Counted from the first letter of the stretch, positions 46,301-59,789 are shown. The stretch is DNA of 64,000 nucleotides from Mytilus trossulus (GCF_036588685.1 NC_086374.1:22560886-22624885); one strand, 5' to 3'. The notes: generated from the sequence alone by a model not told the origin. Program-made: numbers and translations.

Positions 46301-49300
46301 CGCATCAAACATTATATTGACAACGATGTGTGAACAAAACAAACAGACATAATACTAGGTAATAATGTAAAAATAGGGTTCTGCAGTCAACATTGTGTTT
46401 TTTTTTTTTTATCTTCATCACTATCGAACAAACAAATATGTAAACAAACATTGGCACAATAACACAATGACAGGAGCAGAGCTAGTAGTATATGTGAAAA
46501 AGGCATATAAACAATGCATATTAGCAAAAATGATAGACAAGGATACTAAAATTATATTATCCATATATGTCTATATATTTCTTATGTATGCAACATTTCT
46601 TTTTAGTCATAAGGAATTATACAAACAACATATTCATAGTTAGTAAAGCGGAATGCCAGGAACCAGATAAATCTTTTGATACGAGAGCTATGACTGTTCT
46701 GTAGGTATTAATACAATTTTGTTTATATAATTATATTTAAATGTACTAATGCATAGACTGACGATTTTGTCTAGCATTGGTTTTATTCCTGCGTTATATC
46801 CATTTTGTACATGTCCGTTTTGTTTATTAATTTGAAAAGTTTTACTATATACATGCAGCATCTTTGAGCCTGTCCCAAGTCAGGAGTCTCTGGCCTTTGT
46901 TTAGTCTTGTCTGATTTTTTATTTTAATTTCTTGTGTATAATTCAGAGTTTAGTATAACGTCCATTTTCACTGAAGTAGTAACATATTTGTTAGGGGCCA
47001 ACTGAATGACTCCTCCGGGTGCAGGAGTTTCTCGCTGCATTGAAGACCCATTGGTGGCCGTCGGCTATTGTCTGCTCTATGGTTGGGTTGTAGTCTCTTT
47101 GAAGAAAAACTATAAAATAAAAATAAAAAATGGCCAACATTTGTCGAGTCATGATCAATAAAAGTAGAGGTCAACAAAAAGTCAAAAACATGAGGAACGA
47201 ACTTCCTTCAATCACAACAACAGTCTGCATCAACTTTAGACACATATGTCATATATCTTTATGTTACATTTTGGGGGGAAAATTTAGACACGTCATGTAC
47301 ATTAAGAGAATCATTTAATTTAGATTGATTAATAAACGAATTTTAAGCTTTGCGCATTGTACTCTTAACTATGTTTTACTTAAAATATCTAGTTGATATG
47401 TCCTAACTTGTACCATTTATACTAAATGCTCCAACATTTATCTATTAATCTCAGATGATCATTCTCCTTCTATTTTTAGTGTAATCATTTCTCTCTTCGT
47501 ATTTGTAATGGTTGTTGGGACCGTTTATGATGTAACAATGATTCAGATGCCTAAATGGGAGAAAACAACTGGACATTCGGAACTTCATGCAGAAACAGCA
47601 TTTATAGAAAGTGAAAAAACACCATTGATTCATCATGATGAAACAAATAGTTATAGCAGATATACACCAGGTTTGTTTATACCAGCTCAATACTGAAATA
47701 ATGATTAGGGGCATCAATAGTCCGATACTCATTTCCAAAACTAGTCCAAAGACTTAAATGTAATTGTAATCTAATTGATACGACGATTGAATTAGATTTG
47801 ATTAACAAGTACATGTGACAAGATAAAAAATAACCCATTTGAGTCTCACTCACAAAATATATACATAGTATTACAACTTTAAATATAAAACAAGAGCCAT
47901 TCTAGAAAAAGTTGTGAAAGACTATAAAAATGATGTATGAATTCAAACATACATATGTAACACTCCCAAACGTGTCCGATTCCCCCAAACGTGTCTACTT
48001 CTCCCAAACGTGTCCGTAATATTCAATATCCCTCAGTCTGGTTTTGTAAAAGCTCTTCAAAAATTAATCTGGTTGTTATTTTTTTTAATACATTTTAGGT
48101 TTCGAGCATCACTAAAGACACACGAACAAGAGACATAACGTCCAGGGTCAAATATTTCATGCATTATTTCAACGATATTATAATAGCAACAATACATTTG
48201 TCTTTTCGGTGCCTTTTAAAGGTGTTTATGCGGTCATCGATTGGCTTTACTCATTGTGTCATAAGGTCTCTAGTGGAAACTTGTCTCATTGACAATCACA
48301 CCACATCTTCTTTTTTTTTACTGTAGAAAGGTTCTATTGTCCTACCAGGATTTGAGAATTGGACCTAAATGTTTACGGTTATTCGGGATAAGAAGTAGTT
48401 GGGATTTTAATTTAAAAAAAATTCAAGAGCGAGTAATTACGATATTTTTATGACTTCAGTTAGAATTGCACAGTAAATGGGAAATTCTCCCTGGACGAGG
48501 TATCTGACTTTATATCTACAATTTAACCGAGTAACTTAACTATGAAATATGGACACATTAGGAGGATTGGACACGTTTGGGTGTTTATTAAAAATTGACA
48601 CGTTTGGGCGTTTTTACAAATGACAAGTCACATGCTTTGGCGCTGTTTTACAGCTTAGACATATTTTGCAGTTCAGTAACGTCATGTGGACACGTTTTTT
48701 GGAATCGGACACGTTTTGGGGGAAGAACACGTTTTTGAGTGTTACATATATATATATACACATATGAAATATAAAACATGAAACAAAGTATATTTGCTTG
48801 TATAGGAGATGCAATCTTTACATAATTATACCAATGTCAATTTCCATCGATGTTGTCTACGTTCGCATGCATATGCTACTTTTTTGTCCTAAATTTGAAT
48901 TCAAAATGATGCATTGAGCTGCCTGTTTACATTGATTTGTTCATAATAGAATTGTTTTCAGATTTTTTGGTTTAAAACAATTCAACTTTTACAGTTTCAA
49001 AATACGGGACCCACCATAAAAATTGAAAACAATTATAAATGAGGTAGTCATTTTATTGTTGACGGATTTTTGCTTCAAAAATAGCGTTAAATAGAATATG
49101 CAATTGCAATATTCCAATCGCGTCTACCTCATGACAATCAGAATTCAAGAACATTAATATAGTTTAGATAAGATGGCTTCAAATGTTTTTTTTTTTATTA
49201 TTTTATAGAAGTCAAAAAAAATCTTATAATATTTCCAGGAATGTTGGGTCGGCTGTTACTGTCATTTTCTGTTTACACCAATGGTTCAAAGATATTAAAT

Positions 49301-52300
49301 ACAAATCAACCAGGAGGTTCATTAACAGCTATTAATGGAATACGGTTTATATCCATGACTTGGGTTATACTTGGACATGCGTACGGCTTCATTTTGAGTG
49401 ATGTTGGTAAGATATTTTGATGAACGTAAGAAAATCTAAGCAATTGATTGCGTTTACTGCAAAGTACTCGAATTGTGTTTCTGCTTTATAGAGTCAGTAG
49501 TGATGGTTGAATTAAAATATACAAATAATACTAGAAATAAGATAGATATAATATCATAGATAATATTACGAACAATTCAAGTAATAAACAGTTACATTTT
49601 GCAATGTTAGTTCGGATCATGTAAAGAAGAAGAAAAAACTCGAAACCTTAAAAAATAGTTCTATGTTATATGTAGTTTTAAAAAGGACTTAGGTATTGCA
49701 ATGTGTTTAATTGTTTTCACCAACCTCGATAGCAATGGTGTTCTTTTCTGTTGTACCTAAATAAAAACGCCTTCGCCGTGTTGTTTGCATGTTTTATGGC
49801 AGCAAATTCTTATGACAGTAATACAAAAATTAAACTGTATATAATATAGTACAATTTTTAAGGTGTACGCTGTTTAATCGTGATTAATTAAAATTAAAAA
49901 AAATAAAACAAATCAACATGCATAGTAATATACAATAACAATAAAAAAAAATAAGGAGTAAACAAAGACTCACACAACCAAAGAACATTTACATTAACAG
50001 TTATAAACAATGGTTAAGAAACACCTCGAACTCAACCTAAAAAACCGGGACTGAAATCAGATGCTCCGGAAGGGTAATAATTTCTTGCACTGTATACGGC
50101 ATCCGTCGTGTTATTTCTTTGTTCAGTTCGGTAATGATGGATCGTTATTATGAATGAGGAAGAATATCAGATATGATTTCTGACACACTTTTGTCATAAT
50201 GGCCAATGAATTCATATTGGCGACCGTGAAATTTCTTGAGTGATGACCTTAATTTGATTGATTCATAGCCCTGTCTTAGCAACTTTTGAGAAAGCAGTAT
50301 TTCTCGTTCAACAAAATCAACTCACTTCTTGACGGTACACCAGAGTCCCTTGACGCATCTCTCCGCTTTTTACATAAATATGCTGAAAGGTCTGGTCTCC
50401 GTATGAACTTAGACAAAACTAAGGTGGTATGGATAGGAAAGAAAAAATATAGTCAAGATACCATGTGTGTAAAGTGGGGATTGGAATGGGGTTCCAGTAG
50501 GTTTACACTATTAGGAATAAACTTTTCTGTCAATTTGCAAGAAATGGAATCTATGAACTATTATCCTAAAATAAAAGAAATTGGAAATATAATCAATATT
50601 TGGTCTAGACAAACACTTACTCCAGTGGGAAAGATAACAATTATCAAGACACTAATTATTTCAAAATTAAATCATCTATTTCTAACATTACCAACAACTT
50701 GCAATACTACTCTTAAACAACTTATTCGTACACTATATTCATTTATTTGGGAAAACAAACCTGACAAGATTAAAAGAAAAATATTATGTCTGGAACATAA
50801 ATTTGGGGGGCTGAAAATGTTAGATACTGAAGAATATATAAAAGGGTTAAAATTAACGTGGGTCCGACGGTTGCTAAAAAACAATACAAAACTCAAAAAA
50901 CTTATAGAAAGCACATACAATATTAATATTAAAGATCTAGTATTTCTAGGCCCACCAAACAAATGTAATAACCCCTTTTGGAAAGATGTTTTTAAAGCAT
51001 GGACAGAAATGCAAAATAAACTTAAACCAAAAAATGAAGAAGAATTTTTAACAGTTTCGCTTTGGAATAATGAAAATATTAAAATAGGTAGCAGATCTGT
51101 GTTCTATAAAGACTGGGCTGATAACGGTATTTTGTTAATTAATGATCTGGTAGATAATGAGGGTAAATTAATGTCGTTTGAACAATGGAAAAATATTTAT
51201 GAAATTAAATCTAACTTTCTAGTTTATAATGGAGTTATATCAGCAATAAAATCATATCAAAATTCACTTAAACATAATATCTCTATAGAAAATCTTTATA
51301 AAGTTCATGGACCAGTTCTACCAAATAATATTAGAACATTTTTTTTGTCAGTTAAAGGATCAAAAGATATGTATAATATTTTCTTAGAAAAAAGTAATAC
51401 TAGGCCTACTTGTGAAGATAAATGGTCTTTAAGATTAAAAAAAAAAATTGATTGAAAAAAGTGCATAATATTTCTTTCGACACCACAAAAAGCTCTAAAC
51501 TTCATTGGTTCCAGTACAGAATAGTGCACAGAATCATAGGCACAAATGAATTTTTATTTAAAATTAAGGTAAAACAATCAGATAAATGTACTTTCAGTAA
51601 TGAAGCTATTGAAGATATTGAGCACAAATTTTGGACATGCAATAAAATTTCAGATTTATGGATTGAACTTGGTGATTGGATTTATAACCAAACACAAATA
51701 TTGATTCCAGTTAATATAGATATTATTTTATTTGGAAATTTAGGTAACAATGGAAATGATAGGATAAAAAACTTAATAATACTCCTGACAAAATTCTATA
51801 TTTACAGAACTAAACTCTGTGAAAATATTGTAAATTTTACAGGACTTAAAAACTACCTCAAAGAATCTCTGGTACTAGAAAAGAATTTATTTTTTAAAAG
51901 AAAACCTTTTCATAAGGCCAATATCTGCTGGGACCCCTGGCTTCCGATTTTAGAAGACTAGTCTATTATCAAAAATTGGTACATTATGTACCAGAATTAT
52001 TTATACGTACATTCCTTTCCTTATCCACACCACCACCTATGTTATAACTTAATACTGTTATATGCTGGTTTTATATATATGCTTGATGTTTTGTCTATGT
52101 TTATAACTACATGTAGGTTCCTCTAAGTTATTGCCTGTATGCAAATATTTGAATAAATATATCCTGCAAGTAAAATATATTTATTATTTTATTTTTTTTA
52201 ATTTTTTTTCCAAAATTCAAAACTTCTGTGTTTTTTATTTATTTATTCTTTATAATTTATTATTTTTTTTTAACTATTCAGATTTATTGATCATTCGATA

Positions 52301-55300
52301 TTGATAATGTTTTAGTTGGATATATTAGAATTTACAATGGTTTATGAATGTATATATTACAGTTAAAGAAACTAACAAATACTAATCAAACTAATTATAT
52401 GCTATTAACGGTTAACGAGGCCGGGATAAGGTACCGGTATTTGATGTATCCACTAACAAATGTAAAAATATCAATAAAGGATGATTACTTTTTTATAACA
52501 AAAAAAACCAAAAAACAAAAAATCAACTCACTTTGAGCTAGCTCTAGAGTAACGTAGCAATTGAGACACATATACTCCATATGCTGGTGCCGCTGGGATG
52601 TTGTTACACAGATATGGAAAGTTGACTATAGGAAAAATCATCGTGTTTGTCATAAATTTTTGTATTCAACCTACCGTCAGTAGTCATTTCGAGAAAACGT
52701 AATAGCTTTAAAACACATCATTGGCTTTACACAAATAAAAGGATGTACTTTGGTAGATCTATAAAACACTGCAATGTTCGAAAACAAAAACTGTCCTCGT
52801 ATTAATATTTGATAAAATTTTAGCGAAATGTTTCATTCCAGATAATGTAGGAAGTTTTCTACCCAAGATGATCAAAAGAGCAACATTTCCTGCCATCAGT
52901 AATGCCTTGGTTTCGGTAGATACATTTTTTGTTCTTAGGTAAATGTTGCTGTTTATTTGAAGTTATTTTGTTGTTGATATATCATCAAACATTGAAATCG
53001 TTAACGAAATCCAAAAACGCTTAATAGATTTCAAAAATCAAATGTATTATCTGTTATGTAAAAGGGAACTAGGGGAACGTGTGGGCAAAGGTATGTTACA
53101 TAGAAAAGTTTTAACACGAGTATTGCAGAGAATTTATAGACATAAATAAATTATCTGGTAAATTCAATAAAGTTAACTTTTGTATTGTTTGGAATTTCAG
53201 TATTCAGAAGTGTTCAAATTTTCAAAAAATATTCGTCTTCTCGCGTATTGACGTGTTCAAAAAAGGTTGTCAATGGATTATTTGTTACAAAGATGGGTAA
53301 GTAGACTAATTCATCCAATAAGATATTATGTCCAACAATACAATTCATATTTACATGAACATATATGCAGTCTCAGTATTACTTATTTACTGTTTACCAT
53401 TTCAATATTACAGTATGCATTTATATTTCAGTGGGACGTTACTTGTGTATATAGTCATGAAAGAACTAAAGAAAAATGGAGGAAAACTCAATTGGGGAAT
53501 GTTTTACTTCCATAGATTTTGGAGGTATGCATACAACACATATAATAAGAAATATGCAAAGTAGAGTATCGTCAAAATAAAGAGTGCAATTACCAGTTGC
53601 CTAAAACTGTGTTCTGTTTTGATTTGGCATCATTATCTAAATTTAATAACCAGCTTCTGATTTCTGATTTCGACACCTTATTGATGTCGACTCCAGGCGT
53701 TAATTGTATCATCTCAATACTTTTTCTTGAAGGTAAAAACAGAAAAACGCAACAAATTTTTAACTTGTAATATTTTTGTTCACATTTAGGTGCAGATTCC
53801 TGAAATTATTTTTCTTTTCTTAGGTTGACACCACCTTACATGTTGGTACTGATGGTATATGTTTCACTCTTTCCATACATTGGGAGTGGTCCATTTTGGA
53901 AAAAAGATGGCGCGGAGTATAATTACTGTAAAAATTCCTGGTATTACAATCTCTTGTATATCAATAATTTCTTTGAAAAACCAGAAGATACGGTAAGATA
54001 TCTAAACTGATTAGCATTTTTAATGACCTTTTTAATATTTGATATTTAGGAGTTGCACATTAATAAGATGAAACTTTTATAAATGATCATGTGCAAATTT
54101 ATCAGATATAACTATCTACATTTTAGAATTTTGTCTAAAATATTTGAATAAGGGCGTCATGTTTTGCAAAACTTCAAAATCTATCTTAATGGCCTCATTT
54201 TTTAGATCTTGTCATGACCTTAATAGTAGGCTTTACATACACTCATATTTTTCTACAAGATGTATTTCATAATGATAATGTTGATGTGGAATATCTGTAT
54301 GAGTAAGACTTACCTTGGTAAATATCTATTTTTTTCTATGTGTAAAATGGTAATTTAAGGTAGCTGTGTTTTTGACGACACAGTGACACCACTAGTTGCC
54401 AATTTATCAATGCAATAAGCATAGTTTTGGAAAACTAGATAAATATAACAGTTTTGCCCACTGTTTTCAAGAATGACAGAAACACATTTATTTTCAAACA
54501 TAATTTATAACCCGAAACGTTTTCATTTAAGAAAAGATTATAATGCGCTCAATTTTTGGTTTGGTGGTTAATTATTAATATAGGATTTACACGAAAACCA
54601 CAAGTAAGCACACTTTAGATAATATTAATTGAAGTTTGTTCTTTTTGAAATAAAGTTCTTTCTTTTACTTATACCAATGTACAACCTGTGGATTTGTCTT
54701 CTTTCTGCTCTCAATTTTCTTTTATCCATACGTGTTGAAAGCGTTAGTTGTGATATTAATTGCAATACATCGCTTTTTTAAAAATATGTATTTCAGTGTT
54801 TTGGATGGGCTTGGTATCTTGCTAATGACATGCAGTTTTTTGTACTCAGTCCTTTGATTATTTTGCCATTATTTTTGTAAGTTTGTTTTAAATACTATGG
54901 TGACCCTTTCACAAGATGTTTGATCAAAGGATACAAATTGCTATGCTCGTTTGACAATTTTTTATTAACTAGAATAATTATTGCTTAAACGTCATTAGAG
55001 TGTCAAAATTGAGTACTGTAAACAATAAAAAAACAAACGCCCAAAAACTGGCTAACAACAAAGCAAGCAATTTGAATAATACGGAGAGATGGTATGATTG
55101 CTAATAAGACATCAATGATGTAAGCAAATATTATAGGCCTTCCGCAATTAGGGAGCCCCACATAGTCAGCTATAAAGGACCCTGGAATGACAAAATGTAA
55201 ACAATTCAAACGAAAAGCAGATATTATGTTTATGATATACAACAACGAACGACAAACCCCACATGACCACGCACCACTGAATTACAGAATCTTGACTTTG

Positions 55301-58254
55301 AACGAATAATTGAAATATGGTATGAATTTAACTATTGCATGACAAATCAATTCACTTAGTTTTAACTATTACGTAAAATTACAAACACTTTTTGGCTTGA
55401 TTAGTATATATAAAGGTAATGTTATTTATATTTGTTTTAGTTATCCGATGATTGGTTACGCCATACTATTAGCATTTCTATGTGGAACATGGATAGCAAC
55501 TGGAATAATGGCTACGAAGTGGGAGGTTCCAATGTCATCGTTTGACGGGTGAATAATATTTTTTTAATCTAATAAAAAAATAAATTTGGTATGATAGTCA
55601 GACTTCCCTCCACCAAAGACCAAATGATGTAGAAGTCAACCAATGAGAACGTAGGTCGCCACAATGAGCAATGCAAATATAAAATAACATGCTAGTAAAC
55701 TAAAACTTATATCCTTCATTCATTCGTATGAATAACAAATTCTTTTTGAAGCATCTTATAGTGTTATAGGGAATTTCGTTGATTTTGTTAATCATTTATG
55801 TTTTCTATGAATAAGAATTACCTTAACCTGTTCATATTTCTTTTTATTAGTTTTGATTATAATGTACGTTCATGTCTCCATTCGATATTTGATTTTTATT
55901 GTTATTTTAATATGTTTTGAAAACAAATATTTTTACAGATAAATAGAAAATCATTTAGTATAATTAACTGGTTGCATTTGTGTTGGTTTTAACCATTATT
56001 TGTTCATGTTGTTTGATTTATATGCATGTATTATTGTTTATGTTTAGAGGTAACATGACCCACTACTATGAAATCTACTCTCGGCCATACTTCAGAATGG
56101 GACCATACCTTGTTGGCATGTTTACCGGATATTTACTTTATAAAACAGACTTAAAGTTCAAAATGAACAGAGTAAGTATTAAATTTACATTAGATTGACA
56201 GGGCTAAAAAAAAGCAACCAAACATCATAATTTAAAGATCAGCTCGACAAGTCCCCTGTGGCACGCATATGAGCTTTACTTCCGTCAACCATTCGTTTTC
56301 GATTCGGACGGTTGATGGGCGAAAGCTTTTTTCTTGTGCTACAGGGGATAAGTTGGTGAGAAGGGGCAAAAATTACTTTGGCGAAATATACAATAAAGAA
56401 GAACGAGACTAATTTATGGTTTGATTTTTAATTGTAAATTTGAAACAGGTTCTTTCCGCCCAAATAAGGATCGATAAATACATGTTTTCTAAGAATGCTA
56501 CGACAACCAAAGGTCCCAAAATAACCTTAGATTTTTATTTATCTGGATAGTTTCTCAATCTATTTGGTTGGTTGATAGCGGGTGTATCAGCATGCGCAGT
56601 TTTATATGGTATATATGATGACGTAAATGGAGGTCGCGAATCAAGGGAGATATCTTCGTTCTACATAACAGTACATAGAACCGTCTGGGGTGCTGCTGTG
56701 GCCTGGGTCATTTTTGCTTGTGCTCATGGAAATGGAGGTAAGCACAATTTTATAGCATATCGTTAATTGAATATAATTTTTTTATGGATAGGTCATTTGT
56801 CAACTTTTTCACCTTTTTTCTATATCATATATCATTACATGTGCGGTTGTTGCTTTTCGTGTTATAACTACAGTTTATAATCCCTGTTGTTTCTATTTTA
56901 AAAGCGCATGCGACACGTTTAAATTTTAATAAGATACATTTATTTTGAATAAGTATTTTGTATTCAGATAAATGTTGTAAACAATCTATTTCTGAAGTAG
57001 CATTTAGCACAAGAGTGATCTGACATCTCGTATATTCTCAAAAATCAAGAAAACATACTACAACTAAGTAAAACGGCACAACAAGAACTTCGGACCGTTT
57101 TTTACTTAACCATTCGCCAGGCTTTTACCAGGTTGGTTTTTTGGTTATCTTTATCTTTGTATCTTTATGAGACATTTCACAATAATTTGATTTTGGATGT
57201 AACGAGTCTTCTTATTGGCTTATTTTGTTTTCAGCCCATAAAATAATTTAGTCATTCGACCGTGACGACATCAACGTTTTATCATGGTGTTCTACGGTTT
57301 AAAGTTGAATTAAGAATTAAATTTTAAGAAATGGCTGTAATATTTTTCTGTCTATATGAAATGACATAAAACATGTGGTGCACACTGTTAAATATCCCGC
57401 TACGCGCGTTATACAGAAAAGCGCTTCGGACGCAAGAAATTAATAACGTGTTGTTTTCAATATTATACAGTGTGCATCAATTGTTTTATGTTATTTCTTC
57501 ATAGACAGAAAAAATATTACAGTCATTCCTTAAATATTTTATAGGTTATGTGAATACAGTTCTATCTTGGAAAGGCTTTATTCCACTGAGTAGATTAACA
57601 TATTGTGCATATCTGGTACATCCCATTGTGATATATCACTACCTCTATACACGACGAAGAATTATTCATTTATCTGATATAGAAATTGTGAGTATAAAGT
57701 AGTATACCATTTACATGCTTATTGTGTTATATTTGTTTATAACAGAGATATTATTTTTATTGATAAAACGATGACATATGCATTAAACAAAATAAGACCG
57801 TTGTTTTTCCCGTTTGTATAGTTTAACACTAACCAGTTTTCTTCTCCTTATATCTATTTAATCTAAATATATATTGTCAGATTGCATACTTTTACATGGT
57901 ATTTCTATGTTCCTCCGAACTTATCTTGTAAGCCGCCGTCCTAATTGCAATGACGTAAGCCAGGAGGGATGACATTCAAGAAGTGGTGACCGTCGCCAAG
58001 ATCATCTCACATAAAAAGACATAAAATGACATGTTTTTTTATCAAACTGAATTGTTTATCTTTATTTATACTGTGTGAAAATTTTCTAGGACAAACAAGA
58101 ATGTTGATTTTTAATTTTATGTTTTCAGATATATGAATTTATTGGTCATCTAGTTTTGTCATATGCTGGAGCGTTTCTTGCATCTTTGGCCTTTGAGGCA
58201 CCGATGATGGGACTCGAAAAAGTTATATTTAAAAGTAAAGGGCATAAAAACTGA
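43339..58254 (+). CDS. nrf-6-like: Gene B: NRF-6-like multipass acyltransferase, 15 exons, 741 aa
   Basis: Exons: 43339-43720, 44689-44876, 45773-45848, 46607-46700, 47480-47670, 49239-49406, 52842-52938, 53432-53524, 53824-53992, 54797-54876, 55441-55548, 56048-56171, 56551-56737, 57545-57687, 58129-58254. The sum, 2226 nt, is in frame. Intron phases equal those of gene A, and exons 2, 3, 6-11, 13 and 14 have identical lengths. A signal peptide (about 1-21) precedes an NRF domain with GKPPAN, GDYDEC (148-153) and GMCLPDSC (197-204). The acyltransferase-3 domain has R346-x10-H357 and SVDTFF (391-396). The exon 11 donor is gtgaat and the exon 4 donor gtaggt, weaker than the rest. AATAAA follows at 58382. 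Introns are loaded with transposons, including a LINE in intron 6. Membrane protein, substrate unknown. Confidence 0.93.
44275..44345 (+). repeat. (GTTC)n-type simple repeat in intron 1 of gene B
   Basis: Alternating cgttcgtctgttcgtttgtt units with substitutions. Non-coding. Confidence 0.7.
46090..46440 (-). repeat. R3 dispersed repeat in intron 3 of gene B
   Basis: Reads ctgaaatccgaggaaattca, aaagttcctaatcaaatggc, ctgacatggtacaggcattt and cacttgtatgacagtcgcat, the reverse strand of R3. One of the longer copies. Confidence 0.6.
46860..47110 (+). repeat. R1 retroelement 3' end, plus orientation, in intron 4 of gene B
   Basis: Contains cctgtcccaagtcaggagtc, ggccaactgaatgactcctc, ctgcattgaagacccattgg and gggttgtagtctctttgaag. 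This is the reverse-complement match of 39890-40140, so both derive from the same element family. Confidence 0.65.
47955..48747. mobile_element. TIR element with ends built from repeated cccaaacgtgtcc units, intron 5 of gene B
   Basis: The left end is taacactcccaaacgtgtcc followed by two more cccaaacgtgtc units within 60 bp. The right end, on the other strand, is taacactcaaaaacgtgttc followed by similar units. Further cacgtttggg units lie at about 48568-48612. The interior carries a fragment of the R2 tail (ttgtctcattgacaatcaca, 48275-48300). No transposase frame. Flanks catatg and catata may be a target duplication. Confidence 0.7.
49960..50190. repeat. Dispersed repeat fragment in intron 6 of gene B
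   Basis: The text gatgctccggaagggtaata and gcatccgtcgtgttatttct is related to the repeat at 4240-4440. It directly precedes the LINE fragment. Confidence 0.4.
50270..52170 (+). mobile_element. 5'-truncated LINE (L1/Tx1-like) in intron 6 of gene B
   Basis: Two adjoining frames, 50286-51455 (about 389 codons) and 51452-51961 (169 codons), encode the C-terminal part of a LINE ORF2. The first starts at LLDGTPESLDASLRFL and has SGLRMNLDKTKVVWIGKKK, LLGINFS and TPVGKITIIKTL, typical of L1/Tx1-type reverse transcriptase just after the catalytic core. The second has KLHWFQYRIVHRI and IEHKFWTC, the zinc-binding end. The endonuclease and catalytic RT core are missing. The frames are offset at a run of ten A (51438-51447), so a slip there broke the frame. 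Same strand as gene B. The 3' end with AATAAA is near 52150. Inactive copy. Confidence 0.85.
52540..52720 (-). pseudogene. R1-type reverse-transcriptase fragment, antisense in intron 6 of gene B
   Basis: Minus-strand translation of 52560-52690 gives LNTKIYDKHDDF and, after a one-base shift, NIPAAPAYGVYVSQLLRYSRA. This aligns with KIYDKRDDF...YISQLIRFAR of the R1 element at 40768-41067. A short broken relic. Confidence 0.6.
55065..55310 (-). repeat. R2 dispersed repeat in intron 10 of gene B
   Basis: Contains ggagagatggtatgattgct, gtcagctataaaggaccctg and aaatgtaaacaattcaaacg, the reverse strand of R2. Related to the copy at 8537-8850. Confidence 0.55.
56253..56347. mobile_element. Short hairpin MITE in intron 12 of gene B
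   Basis: The left arm cccctgtggcacgcatatga...tccgtcaacc (56253-56290) pairs imperfectly with ggttgatgggcgaaagcttt...tgctacagggg (56310-56347). The loop is about 19 bp. Confidence 0.65.
57327..57535. mobile_element. Inverted-repeat MITE ending about 10 bp before exon 14 of gene B
   Basis: The left arm (57327-57388: aaatggctgtaatatttttc...ggtgcacactgt) pairs with the right arm (about 57463-57533: acagtgtgcatcaattgttt...attacagtcattcctt). The middle has gcgcgttat and gcgcttcgg. The right end lies so close to the acceptor attttatag (exon start 57545) that the branch-point region probably lies in element-derived DNA. Confidence 0.7.
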
Positions 58255-58381
58255 GTGCTTTGATTATCAAAATTTCAAACATTTGTATATCGAGTGAGAT
58301 GCTATGACAAATGAGTGTATGCGCATGTGAAAGTTTACATTTATCTGGATGCTGCTGTGAAATTTTCTAATATTATGTCAA

Positions 58382-58387
58382 AATAAA
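58382..58387 (+). promoter_or_regulatory. Polyadenylation signal AATAAA of gene B
   Basis: AATAAA lies 128 bp downstream of the TGA at 58252-58254, a usual 3' UTR length. Confidence 0.6.
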
Positions 58388-58659
58388 AGTTCCTTGATAT
58401 ACCACTGTGCTCTTCGGTTTAGCTTTTATTCTTCATTTAAATGACTTTTCCGACACACCACTTATACCCAAATGTATTAACGCTCAACAAGTACATTCCT
58501 TTTGATTAAAGGAAGCTACATAAAGTAGTTACATGTACTTATTATCTTGGTAATTAGTTACTTGTAAAAGACATTCATGATGATATTATTGTTTGTTTAT
58601 ATATTTGGTTGTATAACGTGATTAATGACACAATGTTGACTGCTGTGACCCTATTTTTG

Positions 58660-58945
58660 ATTTTTGTTTAGCTGTTATGTCTTGTTTTTATTTGTTCACA
58701 AATCTTTGTCAATATAATGGAATTTTATCCGATTGTCATACAAATGAGATGTTAAGCTAGCTATAAAACCAGGTGTGATCCACCATTTCTACATAAGAAA
58801 ATGCCTGTACCAAGTCAGGAATATGACAGTTGATATCTATTAATTTGATGTGTTTGAACTTTTGAATTTGCCATTTAAATACGGACTTTCCGTTTTGAAT
58901 TTCATCAGAGTTCAGTATTTGTTGTGATTTCACTTTTTATGATAC
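58660..58945 (+). repeat. R3 dispersed repeat, plus orientation
   Basis: Contains gctagctataaaaccaggtg, aaatgcctgtaccaagtcag and acggactttccgttttgaat. It is close in sequence to the R3 part of the 602-bp satellite unit at 20860-23560. Confidence 0.65.
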
Positions 58946-59789
58946 ATGTCAGACAGACATGAACACTTCACATCATTACATGAAGCAAATATAGTTTACC
59001 TAAAGCTTATAGTATCTCAGAAACACACTTCACCAGGAAAAGTTAAAATAAACACATTTATCATTAATATGGAGTTAAATCCAGATTATACACCTCATTA
59101 TCTTTCCATACACAAAATATAATGATCTATAACTATAAAATTTCAAAAGAGAAACTAACTACAAAGGAGACCTACCTTTGTCTAAATGAACCATATAAAT
59201 GAGTTAAGGACAAATGTTAACTTCTCGAAAGCCATCTACTCCATATAATACAATAGTTAATCATCTGCTTAAAGTATTTGAAAATTTTTACATTGCGCAA
59301 TCTCTATGGACATTAGGTCAAGGTCAGATGAAACTAGCATGATCATGTGCTTGTCTTGCAATTTTACCATACTCAAGAAAAGACCTAAGGTTTTAGTATT
59401 TGCAAAACGAAAATCCACACACACTTTAACTTTGATGTGTGTCTGATCAGAAAGTTGACGAACCAGGGGTATCTCAAATAACGTCTCGTCCGTTTTCTTG
59501 AGAAAAAAAAGTCAGCGGAAGGTACGAAGTCCTTGTTGATAATTATTCCGTATCAACTTTACAAATAGTACAGGATGGTCTTGATGTATAAATTCTGCGA
59601 CTATTTCAAATCTCGGTATGTTTCTGAAATTAATTCTATTATACTTTTGATTTTTTAAACCTGTATGCTAACATTGCCCATGTGAAATTTTAGAGTTGTT
59701 TGTATAAATATTGAACGGCAAAAAACTGTGACGTAGACATTTTCTGACGTCAGACACTCGAAATTGTTTAATTTTAAATTGTAACATGA

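Noticed and set aside
47451-47738. 95-codon minus-strand frame opposite exon 5 of gene B
   Set aside because: Antisense shadow of a real exon whose frame and splice sites match gene A.
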